Shown: one piece after another, positions 11,523 through 22,907 of the stretch
Numbering within the stretch: position 1 is the stretch's first letter
How the letters are laid out: each line of letters begins with the position of its first letter
From: Hymenopus coronatus
Lineage: Eukaryota; Arthropoda; Insecta; Mantodea; Hymenopodidae
Length of the DNA: 64,000 nucleotides
Direction: 5' to 3'
NCBI GenBank assembly: GCA_030762935.1
Contig: CM060880.1
Location: forward strand, 13,426,501-13,490,500
Translations under genes and position numbers: made by a program
The notes under the pieces: model-generated
What the model was told of the DNA's origin: nothing
The model's input: only the letters and a program-made list of their open reading frames with translations
Databases searched by the model: none

Positions 11523-11818
11523 CCGTTAAATTAATAGATCAACTAAGGATATGTAGGAACTGAAAAAAAGAGGAAAACAGTACCGGAGGCCTAACAAACC
11601 TCCGGAACTGTACTTAAAAGCAAACCAGCGGAAGACGATGGAGTTTTTCGGGCCTAAAAACCGTTCGGAAGGGAAGTAAAGCCGTTGGTTCCGTGTCGTA
11701 TATTTACAGCACGCAAAAGAACTCAAGCCTCATGGAGAGGTCTCTGAGCAAAATTAAGCGATCTTTGACGCCCAGTATAGAACCACAGCAATTAAAGAAC
11801 GATCATAAATAAAACTCC
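11523..11818 (+). mobile_element. SINE S3 copy, plus strand
   Basis: Contains GAGTTTTTCGGGCC, GAGGTCTCTGAGCAAAATTA, TTGACGCCCAGTATAGAACC and the tail CATAAATAAAACTCC, all shared with the other S3 copies. With the tRNA-like heads just upstream it may form one longer element of about 500 bp. Confidence 0.65.
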
Positions 11819-11985
11819 TTTTCCATTTTTACTTTTTTTTTTGCCACTCATCTATACTGAGTACCTACATGAAATAATTGTTTTATATTCTAAGACGTCT
11901 AATCTGTAACGTTTATATGACTTTCTCACGTGCACAATCTCGCAAATTATTTCTGTGTATTTCATTAACACCTGTAGACACACAC

Positions 11986-11988
<3 letters not shown>

Positions 11989-12050
<62 letters not shown>
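11989..12050. repeat. (TA)31 microsatellite
   Basis: An uninterrupted TA run of about 62 bp, preceded by CACACACAGA. Confidence 0.98.
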
Positions 12051-12052
<2 letters not shown>

Positions 12053-12149
12053 CACACTAAGAGCAATGAAAATGATTAATGCTTATAATTATATTTTTCT
12101 AGTCTTACCAAGTGGACATTAAAAACAACAAAATACATGGGAATTGTTT

Positions 12150-12300
12150 GTTCCACACTAGCCGTGTGATAGACAGGAGATAGAAAGGTAGAGTCAGACT
12201 GAAACATTCAACGCCAAGTTGGGATTAGAACCACGGATCTCCTGGTCGCATTTCAGTCCAGTTACTGTGACCTCTGAGTTAACATGTGGACATGACGTTA
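12150..12300 (-). mobile_element. tRNA-derived SINE, related to the copy at 15965
   Basis: AATTCAACGCCAAGTTGG-like sequence followed by GATTAGAACCACGGATCTCC is a minus-strand B box. The segment aligns loosely with 15965-16092, which shares ACCACGGATCTC and the upstream GACAGGAG block. Confidence 0.55.
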
Positions 12301-12439
12301 AGTTCCCCAAATGACGCGTTTTGCCGATAAAACTCAAGCTCTCGAATCATTTTGAGTTGACATACCCAAATGGGGACTTTGCATGTCGCAAGTACTTTAA
12401 CTAAGTCAATCATTGTGCATTGATTCATTAAACAAGGAG

Positions 12440-12530
12440 CCCCGAACTGGGTAACTCACCCTAAGCGATATTCGAACCCGCGGCCTCTTGAATGTGGGGC
12501 AAACATGCTACCCAGGCGGGCTTAGAGATG
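12440..12530 (-). mobile_element. SINE S1, tRNA-like head only
   Basis: The minus strand reads GCCCGCCTGGGTAGCATGTT (A-box part) and then a B box GGTTCGAATATCGC. The body is truncated after GGGTAACTCACC. It abuts a Family A copy at 12550. Confidence 0.8.
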
Positions 12531-12549
12531 GCATTCTACTTCAGCCAAA

Positions 12550-13343
12550 GATTTATACCGATATTTCACCGAAAGCTCATCTTTTGAGGTCTCCCGAATA
12601 CAAAAAACTAGTTTTTAAGAAAGGTCCGCGCGCGCGTGTGTATATATGAACAACATAACTCAAACATGAAAAGTCCGTTAAATGCAAATCTTGGTCTCTA
12701 AGGTTAATATCTTACAAGGATGCAACACAAAGATTTTCAGAATAATCCCCCTACCCAAACTGCCCTTTACATGGAACATTTTCCGATATTTTCGAATTTT
12801 CTCAAAAATGGCTTAACGATTTTTATTAAATACCGTATATTAAAGATGGTTACGTGACAAATAAAATATATACCTTGAATTCGTTGGGATGAGCCTCTGA
12901 AGCCCTTTTCATTCTGTTTCATTTTTACATAACTGATAAATCGTAACACATAGACAAAATATTATTGCAAAGAAAGTGTAGATCTCGTTAAAACACACGA
13001 TTTATATAGTAATCATTTTTGAGCTAACCATTTCCAAATGTACGAGTATTTCTTATTTTTGGTTTTAAAATTTGTAATACGAAGATTTTTCTCAAAAGAA
13101 AAGGCGTTATTCAATTTTTAATCCTGATCATGCAAAGAGAAGGGAATTAAAATTGTATCGCATAGCGACTAATTTTTAAAAGATTTGAGTTATCGCTTTA
13201 ACGTAATGTATTCCCATGTTTCCGTTCTACTTATAAGGAACTAAACAATAATACCATTTCTTCTAATGTTTATCTTGATTAGTCGGAAGCATAGAGAAAA
13301 ATAAGATTTTATAAGAACAATTTGTTGCAGAATAGGCATCAGA
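12550..13343 (-). repeat. Family A, 3' hairpin missing
   Basis: Starts inside the block TTATACCGATATTTCACCG, carries a CGCGCGCGTGTGTATAT variant of the internal microsatellite, and ends TTGTTGCAG...CATCAGA with a short deletion of the GTAGAGAAAGT motif. Confidence 0.85.
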
Positions 13344-14712
13344 TTTTTAAAAATATTTCTAGTAATATCTGCACGTGGGATATTTTACTGGAATATAATA
13401 TTTTCCCTACTATTTCCCTACAAATAATGACAAATATATTTTATAATGCATGTACAGAATTTTACATTAATGCCGAGCGTTGTCAATTACGAGTAATTAT
13501 TTATGAATAAAGTATGAAGTTGAATTAATCAATAGTTATTAATGCAAAGATCCTATAATGGCAGTTATTTATTGGGATACTTCGCTCGCGTCGCAAAACC
13601 TCACGAGTATTCTAATAGCCATTATATGAGAGTTGCATACATAATTTTTTCTACGACATGTAAATATGCAATAAATATGTAGATATCCGACATACGAAAA
13701 ATGAATCCGCTGACCGCTCTGCGTATATGCGCATGCGTCGATAACAAATGAAATTACAGTGTTAACTGATTTGCAAGATGAAGGCTAAAGTATTTTGACG
13801 TATAATGATATGGAATTTAGTTCCACGCCTCCTGGTATAACAGAGGAGGCGAGTAATGTTGTTAACAATTTACTTCCACAGAAATCAAAAAAGATTTACG
13901 AAAATTTATATGGCATGGAGAATAACAAAAAATGTAACTTCACTCTCGGCAAATGTCCTATTTTATTTTGAAGAAATATTAAAATCAATGGAATCCCCAA
14001 CCTTGTAGACCAATTATTCAGTATTGAAAACTACTCTAAATGTGAAACATGGAATTGATATATCCCAATATAAGAAGTTGCGTAGGATACAGCGGAGAAA
14101 AAGCGAAAATATTTTCCACAGATAAAATTAAAACCTTCATCGATGAAGCACCTGACAATACATATCTACTGATAAAGGTATGAAAATATAACTATTCTCG
14201 TAAAAATAAATATTTTGGTTGGAGGTAGAGCTATAGCGCATGCGCTGGGTTATTCTCATCTCTGTGATGCCAATGTCATGACCTAGTTTGCTTTCCCTAC
14301 ATAATAATATGAGTTTAGATTCGAGAAATAATTTTATATTCTTATATATAATTAAATATTCTTGGAGGCTATTGTACACGTAAGATGTTGCTGTAATTTT
14401 ATGCGGATTAGCAGGCTGTGAGCCGCCATTATTAGGGCAGCGCGCAAGCGTGAAAATCTATATCGAATGAAAATATATATGGAAATGGTTTTCATTTCGA
14501 TATAGATTTTTAGCAGTAAATGAACACACTTCAATATATGACTTTAAAAAAGATTTTAAAACACCTTATATTACTATTAAAGTGGAATATGAGCTCAAGA
14601 TACTGGATTATGCCGTGGAAAATACGTGAATTATAACCGCAATCAATTATATTTTGAAGTTGGTGCATAAAAACAAGATACAAGTAATTGTATTAGAATA
14701 AGCTCCAGTTTT
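13344..14712. other. No gene seen; two inverted-repeat features
   Basis: AT-rich. A small imperfect palindrome lies at about 13550-13633 (TATAATGGC ... GCCATTATA) with a CG-rich core, and a strong hairpin at 14453-14510 is listed separately. Open frames at 14137-14534 have no recognisable domain. Confidence 0.45.
14453..14510. repeat. 58-nt hairpin
   Basis: The left arm AAAATCTATATCGAATGAAAA (14453-14473 with one bulge) is complementary to 14489-14510, around a 15-nt loop. The size falls in the range of a small RNA precursor or a transposon terminal hairpin. The sequence alone cannot decide. Confidence 0.7.
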
Positions 14713-15474
14713 TACTTTCTCTACATAGTGTATAAGAAGGTATTGCATTCCACCCTAAAATGCGAAACCAAGATTTCACTGAAAATAGATGTTTTAGGGT
14801 CCCCTGTATCCAATAGAGCATTTTTAGAAAAAGGTTCAAAAGTGTCAGTGTGTCCTTGAACACGATAACTCAAAAACGAAAATTCGGTAAAATACCAAAC
14901 TTGTATATAGGTTTAGTATCTTCCAAGGATGCGACACAAAGATTTAGAGGAAATACCTCCCAGCCCAAGCTACCCTTTGCATGGAACAATATTCGAAAAT
15001 GTTGATTTTCTCAGAAATGGCTGTAATTATTTTGATTAAAATGTCGTTTATTAAAGACATTTACACGGCAAATAAAATATATATTTTGATTTTTCTGGGA
15101 ATAGCTTCTGAAGAACTCTTTATTCTGGATGAATTTTGCCGTATTTTGCATATGAGATAGACAAAAACGTATCTACTACGCAAGAAATGTAGATCTGTTT
15201 AAAACAGGCAATTTATGTCATATACTTTTTTTTCGTTGAGCTGGCCGTTTTTGAAATATTGTTTGTTATTTCAGTTTTAAAATACTTTTCACATATGGGA
15301 ATTTGTCAACTCTTATCCATACAAACAAAGGAACTTCAACATATATTAATCTCTTATTTCGTTTCTACTTACAAGGAAGTAAGTAATAAGACAATTTCTG
15401 CTAATTTTTTCTCGATTAGCATGAAGTAAATAGAGGCATAATTTGTTGCAGAGATGTAGAATGGAACACATCAG
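14713..15474 (-). repeat. Family A, near full-length copy
   Basis: The terminal hairpin has lost its central palindrome (TTTCTCTACATAGTGTATAAG). The 5' end has lost the AGAAAGTCATGTG segment but keeps GGAACACATCAGA. Confidence 0.88.
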
Positions 15475-15964
15475 ATATCTACCTTGATATTCCATAAATC
15501 AGAAGGTAAAATAAATCTGAGATTTTAAACTTGTTGAGGTTTTACCATCCTCTAGACGCAGTACTCAAGTTGCGCACGCGCATCGGGTTGTAATCCAATA
15601 GTGCTGACCTGAATTTAATGAAATATTTATCAAAGTTGTGCGGAGGAGCTCTCCATGGTGCGGGGCAATAGTTTGTGCAAACAAACAGCGAGGGGAGAAT
15701 GTTTGTGTTGCAAGCGCCATCTCGGCTGAAGCAGCATTACCGCCGCCGGTATGTCCAATATTGTCTTCGCAAGTTGGATAACGTAAACAAGTGGATGTTT
15801 GTCTTTTGTCTTTCCAGCATGCTTTGTTGCTGGAATGAGCGTTCTTATCATCAGGTGACGACGACTCACGACTGTCCCTGTTAAACTGAAGCACCATTTT
15901 CTTCTCACATTACTTCTTCTACCCATTCTCCAACAAACTACTAATGGCTTCGATCATTTTAATG
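15475..15964. other. Unassigned GC-richer segment
   Basis: Around 15560-15900 the sequence is GC-richer than its surroundings, with overlapping frames on both strands (110 and 98 codons minus, 69 plus). None has a recognisable domain or consistent codon usage. Confidence 0.35.
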
Positions 15965-16092
15965 AAACCGTGTATAGGACAGGAGTTGCATAGATAAGAG
16001 TCTGAAAAATTCAATGCCGTAGCCGGGATTTGAACCACGGATCTCGCAGTCTCTAGCCGGTTGCTCAATCACTGAGCCTCCATGGCAACATG
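15965..16092 (-). mobile_element. tRNA-derived SINE
   Basis: On the minus strand the head has an A-box-like GGCTCAGTGATTGAGCAACC and a B box in GTGGTTCAAATCCCGG, then a body through GACTCTTATCTATGCA. The order and spacing are those of a tRNA-derived SINE. A perfect cloverleaf is not evident. Confidence 0.65.
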
Positions 16093-16263
16093 CCGCCATA
16101 ACAATGAATTTCTCAACAACTCGCAAGAGATTCTGTGAGAAAACATTAAAATTATCACAGTTGTCCATAATAGTTGGCTAAACTATGAATCCTGGGACTT
16201 AAACATTGTAAGTCGCCATTGGGGTTGTCATTTCTCGCTTTTACAGGCATGTACGGGATTTCT

Positions 16264-16964
16264 TTATTTTCTCTGGCACGTATGTGAAATATACATAGTA
16301 GCTAGAGAAGGTATTGTATTCCACCCAAAAATTTGATGTCGAAATTTCACCGGAAATACATTGAGGTTCCATGAATCCGTAAAAAGCACTTTGAGAAAAA
16401 GGCCAGAGTGAGTGTGTGTGTGTGTGTGTGTGTGTGGACAGCGTAGCTCAAAAACGAAAAGACCGTTGAAAGCCAAACTTGGCATTTATTTTTAGTATCT
16501 TTCAAGGATGCGACACGAAGATTTCCACAAACTACCCTTTACATAGAAAGATTTTTGAAATATTTTTCTCATTAAGGGTTCTAACGATTTTTATTAAATT
16601 AAAGTATATTCAAGATATTTACATCGCAAATAAAATGTATATTTTGAATGCTTTGGGAATACCCTCTGAAGATCTCTGTGTAGAATTTTGCATAATGGTT
16701 AAACCGTAAGAGCTAGACAAAAATTTATTAAACGAGAAATGTAGATCTCGTTAAAATGCTTAATTTGTCATACGTATTTTTTCTTGTAGAGTCGATCGTT
16801 TTTTAGATATATCTTGCTATTGGTTTCATTTTTAAACTACCTAACTTTACTCAAGTGAGACCATGCAAAGCGAACCATACCTAATTTTTTTTCTCCATAA
16901 AACGGCCAGTTTTTCTCCAGATAGCCAGATTTGGCTATCGCTTTAGCACAATGTATTCCCTTTT
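16264..16964 (-). repeat. Family A, 5' part cut off by the next copy
   Basis: Starts with a hairpin variant (CTCTGGCACGTATGTG ... TAGCTAGAG), has an expanded GT run at about 16411-16435, and stops at CGCTTTAGCACAATGTATTCCC where another same-orientation copy begins. Confidence 0.85.
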
Positions 16965-17817
16965 TACTTTCTCTACATGTAGTATGTACATAGTGTATAA
17001 AGAAGGTATTGTATATCACCCAAAAAATTCGATACCGAGATTTCACTGCAAATAGACGTTTTAGGGTCCTCTGTATCCAAAAAAAGTATTTTTAGAAAAA
17101 GGTCCGTGTGTGTGTCCGTGTGTCTGTGAACACGATAACTCAAAAACGAAAAGACCGTTAAATACAAAACGTGGTAATTAATTTTGGTATTTTCCAAGGA
17201 TGCGACACGAAGATTTTCAAGAAAATCCCGCATCCCAAACTACCCTTTACATGGAAAAAATTTCGAACGTTTTGATGTTCTCAAAAAATGGCGCTAACGA
17301 TTTTAATTAAAATCTCTTATATTTAAGATATTTACACGACAAAATGTATATCTTTAATTTTCTGGGAATAGTCTCTAAACACCTCTTTATTCTGCATGAT
17401 TTTTATTGAATTTTACATATCTGGTAAACCGTAAGAGATGTACAAAGCCTAATTTATCTAAACATTTAGAGCTCGTTAAAACACACAATTTACGTGATGT
17501 ATATTTTTTGGTGAGATTGCCATTTTTTGAGATATTCCTTGTTATTGGTTTCAGCCTTATAATACTTATACTTTTCTCATACGTGAATGTATCAACTCCT
17601 GTCCATACAAACAAAGGAACTTCAGTCACATAGCAACCATCTTTTGCTATCACTTTAACCTATGGCACTCCCTTATTTCGATCCTACTTACAAGGAAGCA
17701 AGTAATAAGACTATTTCTGCTAACTTTTTCTCGATTAACTTGAAAAAAGCATAAACTTTATTAACAATAATTTGTTGCAGAGATGTAGAGAAAGTCATGT
17801 GAATGGAAATCATCAGA
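16965..17817 (-). repeat. Family A, full-length copy
   Basis: Directly follows another reversed copy head to tail. It begins TACTTTCTCTACATGTAGTA and ends GAAATCATCAGA after AGAGATGTAGAGAAAGTC. Confidence 0.92.
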
Positions 17818-18435
17818 TTTTTTTTTTCTCTGCTACTCGAAATATTACAAAACGTATAAGCCTTTGAAGTTGGCAGGGAGTTTTGAATAGCTTTCGCTCT
17901 ACGGCGTTTGGTTGCATACAAGGGATGTTGATTGTAGCAGGGCACAATACTTTTCCGAACGGCCTAAACGTTTATAGAGCCTTTCAGTAACTTTGAGTGC
18001 ATTTTGACAGGCACACAGTATGATGAAAAGAGTGGCTTTTCCCGCTCCCCCTTGGCAAATATACGCGACCATTAGGGCCACGTAATGAAAACTTGAGCGG
18101 TCGCCAATCGATCCACTTCGCTAAGCTGTTTATTGCACATTCGATCGTAGTGTCCTTAAAGTGGATAGAAGTGACATAAATATCGGTACGTACCTGTTGA
18201 AAATGTCCCGGAACCATTAGCGAAGAAGCCGTTCAGTTTCATTACAAACTGGTACTTAAAGAACCGTATAAATGTCCCAAGTAGACGTTTCACGAAACAC
18301 CCTGCTAAGTTCTAAATTAGAAATTACGGCGTATCTTGACTATACCGGGCGATCCAACCTACGTCACAAAGATTAGCATTTTTGTGCCCTCAGAAGCATT
18401 TCTGGGCTTCATACCTGGAGTAAAGCGCACAAAAA
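17818..18435. other. Unassigned segment
   Basis: Minus-strand frames at 17899-18217 have no domain I recognise. Sequence complexity is higher than in the neighbouring repeats, and no second copy was noticed in the window. Confidence 0.4.
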
Positions 18436-19012
18436 TCTTATGTGTTCCATTCACATGATTTTCTCTACATCTAACAAATTATTGCTAAAAACTTCTATCT
18501 ACTTCATGCTAACGGAGATAAACATTAGCAGATATTTTTCTTAATTACTTACTTCCTTGTAAGTAGAACGAAAATAAGTGTTTGCACTAGGCAAAACGAA
18601 TGCCAAATCTTTTAAAAGCTGGTTGCCATGTGGTTGAAATCCATTTCTCTGCTGGGCCAGGAGTTAACAACTTTCCGTGTGAGAAAAGTTCAGGTATTAA
18701 AAATCTGATAAAAATAACAAGGAATATCTCAGAAGTGGTGAATTCCACTAAAAAAATGACATAAATTGTATGTTTTAACGTGATATACCTGTGAAGTACC
18801 TAAGTTTCTGTCTATCTCTTTGGGTTTACCAGCTACACAAAATTCAGTAAAATTCATCCAGGATTAAGAGGTCTGTAGTGCCTGTTCTCAGAAAATTCGA
18901 CATATACATTTTATTTGTCTTGTAAATATCTTTAATTTACGGTATTTTAATCAAAATCGTTAGAGCTATTTTTTAGAATATTAAAATTTTCGAAATGTTT
19001 TCATGTAAAAAG
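18436..19012 (+). repeat. Family A, 5' two-thirds
   Basis: Begins TCTTATGTGTTCCATTCACA and ends in the TTTTCGAAATG-TTTTCATGTAAA block. The microsatellite and 3' hairpin are absent. Confidence 0.88.
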
Positions 19013-19835
19013 TATATTATGTATGTATTTTTCACACCAATCATACAAAGTATTTGAAACCTTGTTTATAACCACCGGCTTTTAACTTTTTTGTCTCACA
19101 CTCCTGTATCTTTCATGTTTGCACCAAGAAATGTAGAATGAAACCACGTCTCTAAATATTTATTTGCATTAAGAACAGTCTCATAGAGGAATAAGTTTTG
19201 GCATAATAGTTTCTTCAAAGGTTTACGGAGGATTATATGAATTTATCCCATCACATGTTTATGTAATATGGGTGAAGTAGCTATAAAGTTGAACTAAAGT
19301 GCTTAGATAGGTCCTTGTGATTCTAACACTTGACACTTATTTAACACATACCATTTGCCTTCTTATCTTCACAACAATAAAATTAGCAGTTGAGGTTTTC
19401 TCTTAACGCCGGGCTGACACAAAGTCACCAGAGTTTTTTGTTTTTTTAACTAGAAATACATTTTCAGAGGTTGGCAAGAGAAATGATTTGCCTGCCTCCC
19501 TCTAGCGAGTGTTGGAGATTGGAACATGCTCTGTTTCCCACGGGCTTCCCGTGAGTGAAATGGAACATTGCGTTTCCCGCGACAGGTGTGTGTGTGTGTA
19601 TGTGCTTGCATGCCTATTATTCTTTTCCGTGAGGTGCACCTTTTGTTTCTCTACGTAGTCTCGCAACTTCCAGCCTGTGCAGTAGGCAACTTCTTCACCA
19701 CACTTGTAGTGCGGGTTAGGCACGGCTATACTTGCCACCGCTCATTTCATATCCTATTTTATCTTCTCCGCTACCGCTTTTTTGTTCCTCTAACCATTCA
19801 CCTCCCTTTTTATGTTATTCTCTAAAGAAAACAAA
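19013..19835. other. No gene seen; short GT run
   Basis: Contains GTGTGTGTGTATGTG near 19587. Frames at 19502-19825 overlap on opposite strands and show no domain. Confidence 0.45.
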
Positions 19836-20695
19836 TCTTATGTGTTCCATTCACATGACTTTCTCTGCATCTCTACAATAAATTATTGTTAAAAAAACTT
19901 ATTCTTTTATTTACTTCATGCTAATCGAGAAAAAAATTAGCAGAAATGGTCTTATTAGCTGCTTCCTTGAAGTAAAACGTAAATAAGGGAGTATAATAAG
20001 CTAATTCATAATCGAACCATTTAAAAGCTGGTTGCTATGTGACTGAAATTCCTTTGCTTTGTATGGACAGGAGTTAACAAATTCCCGTATGACAAAAGTA
20101 TAAGTATTTTAAATCTGAAACTAATAACAAGGAATATCTCAAAAATGGTCAACCTCACCAAAAAAATGTGTATAACAAATTGTGTGTTTTAACGAAATCT
20201 ACATTTTTTGTGTGATAAGCTTTTGTCTTAAGCTTTACCAGTTATGCAAAATTCCGCAAAGTTCATCCAGCATTACGATGTCTTCTGAAGCTATTCCCAG
20301 AAAATTGAAGATATGCATTTTTTTTCTCATATAAATATCTTAAATACCTATAAGAGATTTTAATAAAAATCGTTAGGGCCATTTTTGAGAAAATCAAAAT
20401 TTTCTAAATTTTTCCGTGTAAAGGATAGTTTAGTGGGGTGAGTTTCTTGAAAATCTTTGTTACGCATCCTTGGAAGATACCAAACTTATATCCCAAGTTT
20501 GGTGATTAACGGACTTTTCGACTATGCTGCCTACAGACACTAACACAGACGGGCATTTTTCTAAAAAAATTTTTTTTTTTTTTGGATTCAGGGCGTCTCA
20601 AAACATGTATTCCCGATGAAATCTCGGTATCGAATTTTTGGGTGAAATACAATTCCTTCTCTATGCACAATGTACATAGTACATGTAGAAAAAGT
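19836..20695 (+). repeat. Family A, full-length copy
   Basis: Begins TCTTATGTGTTCCATTCACA and ends with the hairpin CTCTATGCACAATGTACATA..., then ATGTAGAAAAAGTAAAAA. A run of T/A occupies part of the TTCTAAAAATGC region near 20563-20582, and the microsatellite is reduced to ACACTAACACAGAC. Confidence 0.92.
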
Positions 20696-21249
20696 AAAAA
20701 GTGCCTTTCAATATTGGACACTCTACTTAATTCAGTCATCTTCCGAGGATATACAGTGAAGATTTTCAAAATAATTTCACAACACGCTTTGAGCTTGTTT
20801 TTACGGCTGTAGGAACATGATTTATGTAATTATATTCTTACTCCTCGGTTAGTATTAGTAATGAGTTTTACACGATTAACACACGATACTACAAAAAAAG
20901 GTGTAATGAAAATATTTCTGCAAGAGTATAAAGATAAACGACAGAGAAAGTCATGTAAATGTAGCAGGAAAGCAAATCAAAATAGATCGGCGGTTAAGAC
21001 GGCTATGATTGGCGATTAGTAAAACTGCCATTGGAGAAATCCCAGTCAGTGTTTGATGGCAGATTTTTGCTGGTTGCCAGTCGAAAACTACAGCTCATAA
21101 GGCCTTAATGCATGTTATGTCGAGTTATTGTTCGAGTAATATTTATAATTCAACAGTATATGTGTGTATACATGTTGTGAGCGCAATATTTATTTTCTGC
21201 TTCCTCGTTATAAAAGTACTTTTGGGTGAATTATATGTTTAAAAAAAAA
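20696..21249. other. No gene seen
   Basis: AT-rich sequence with one TTAAGACGGCTATGATTGGC stretch. No repeat assignment was made. Confidence 0.45.
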
Positions 21250-21462
21250 TCTGATGCGTTCGATTCACATGACTTTCCATACATTTCTGCAACAAATTAT
21301 TGTTAAAATAAAGCTTATTCTTCTATTTCTTCATGCTAGTCGAGAAAAAAATTAGCAGATATAGTCCTATTGCTTACTTCCTTGGAAGGAGAAGGGAAAT
21401 AAGGGATAGTCAAATCTTTTAAAAGCTGGTTGCCATGTGAATTCGATTCCTTTGTTTGTAAA
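21250..21462 (+). repeat. Family A, 5' quarter
   Basis: Begins TCTGATGCGTTCGATTCACA and is interrupted at TTCCTTTGTTTGTAAAG by SINE S3. A further stretch like the next Family A block (GTGATAGTCAAATCTTTAAA) appears beyond the LINE at 28330. Confidence 0.85.
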
Positions 21463-21625
21463 GTCATTGGTCACGTGTCGTAGATTTACGGCACGTAAAA
21501 GAACCTCAAGGCTGATAAAAAGAGGCCTCTGGGCAAAATTAAGCGGTCTTTTACGCCCTGTATAGAACGGACGTTGAGAACTGCACCAGTTAAAGAGCTT
21601 CCATAAATAAAACGCCATTTCCATT
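21463..21625 (+). mobile_element. SINE S3, tail half
   Basis: Shares CACGTGTCGTAGATTTACGG, AAGAGGCCTCTGGGCAAAAT and CATAAATAAAACGCC with the copy at 11523-11818. The tRNA-like head is absent, as in 5'-truncated retroposons. Confidence 0.75.
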
Positions 21626-21747
21626 TTTTCCTAAAACCAACGCCAGAAGGTTCCAGATGGCATTGCTAAAAGACGCTTTTGGGGAATCCATTTTGGCAAT
21701 CGATGATCTTTCTGTGATTTTTTTTTTTTTTTTTTGAATTGCTTAAG

Positions 21748-21962
21748 CTTAACGTCCTTTGGTCATATCGGGCGATGAATAAAATTGGTGATATGATCTC
21801 GGGGTCGTTGGAGCTTAAAGTTACTCGGCATTTGTCTTCTCAGGATAAGGGAAACCCCCGAAAAAAACCCTTATTCGGGTAACTCACCCTAAGCGAGATT
21901 TGAACTCACGACCTGTTGAGTATGAGGCAGACACGTTACCACCACACTACCCAGGCGGGCTA
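21748..21962 (-). mobile_element. SINE S1, complete copy
   Basis: This is the best S1 copy. On the minus strand it reads GCCCGCCTGGGTAGTGTGGT, which carries the A box, then the B box GTGAGTTCAAATCTCGC. The body follows (GGGTGAGTTACCCG, TTTCCCTTATCCTGAGAAG), and the 3' part ends GATATGACCAAAGGACGTTA with an A-rich tail next to a T run on the + strand. It is a tRNA-derived SINE, transcribed by RNA polymerase III if active. Confidence 0.88.
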
Positions 21963-22437
21963 TCAGTGATTCTTGATTAACGTTAATGCGACCCAATGAA
22001 AAGTCATATTGATCGAAGATTAGCTGATTGACAATCAGTAGATTGTTTTCCTTTCGACTCCTGCACTACATAACTCCGGAAAGTGAGTTAAGTGCCTGTT
22101 TGAAAGGTTTTCAGGGATGAAAGATTTCCCATGGTGTGATATGGTTGACGCTATGCGCCTGTTTACTAATGTTCGCCGCAGGCATTCGCTCCAAAACAAT
22201 TGCGTGGATATCCCAGTGCCTTTGCCGAGGAATATTTGGATCCTTTGTGTTTCCAGTATCAAATTGGAAACCTATAAGTAAACTCACTGGGGCGTGGCTC
22301 TGTGCTTTAAAGCTGAGCATTTTCTCCTTGGAATTTCTCTTATCCTGCTGAGAAATACCTGCCATGCCATCATAAAGGAAATCTGTGTGTTACTTTCGCA
22401 TTATCTTCCCTAACCTTATCCTTTATATTTCTAATCT
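21963..22437. other. Unassigned flank of the LINE
   Basis: Minus-strand frames at 22035-22365 have no recognisable domain. This is the insertion context of the LINE, and its last bases lead into the target-site duplication. Confidence 0.4.
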
Positions 22438-22447
22438 TTTCTGCATT
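22438..22447. repeat. LINE target-site duplication, left copy
   Basis: TTTCTGCATT here matches 28311-28320 exactly. It flanks the element as expected for target-primed reverse transcription. Confidence 0.9.
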
Positions 22448-22907
22448 TCCCCCCAGGGGCCTACTACGGTAGGTACGGGTTAGGCGCACCCGGGGTCCCG
22501 AGCCACCTTGACTCCCTCTGTGGGCAACCTCAGAGTGGTGAGGGAGCCAGAAGGTCAAAATGCCCACCCACGTGTAGGCCGTGCGTGGAGACCCGTGTCG
22601 GTGAAGAGGAATATCCTGGTTGGTTGAGGGTTGCGTACCTGAGCCTGGGCTTCTGTCTTTCAGTAACTGGGGAGGGTGCGCAGCCTAATACACCGCTTTG
22701 GTTTCTGATTTGCCTAAACGGGAGGCTAGGGACTAACCCACCCCTAGTCAATCGGCCAGGACTAGGTATTACACCGAACTCCAGGGTGAGTGGGACGGCG
22801 AGCCCGCTATATCCCCTGTGTAGCCCTGTCATCCCAGTGGGGTGACCCCTCGTTGGGCTCCGTGGTGGGTGGGGAGCACTGGGGGATGAATTTATACCAT
22901 TTTTTCT
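22448..22907 (+). promoter_or_regulatory. LINE 5' UTR, presumed internal promoter
   Basis: GC-rich leader starting TCCCCCCAGGGGCCTAC. LINEs of this type lack an upstream promoter of their own, so transcription is expected to start at or near the first base. That is family knowledge; no core promoter motif could be confirmed here. An 86-codon frame at 22585-22845 and a longer antisense frame are present but not convincing as genes. Confidence 0.5.

Noticed and set aside
17899..18217. Overlapping minus-strand frames as a possible host gene
   Set aside because: They are short, in two frames, without domains, and no splice-consistent continuation could be supported.
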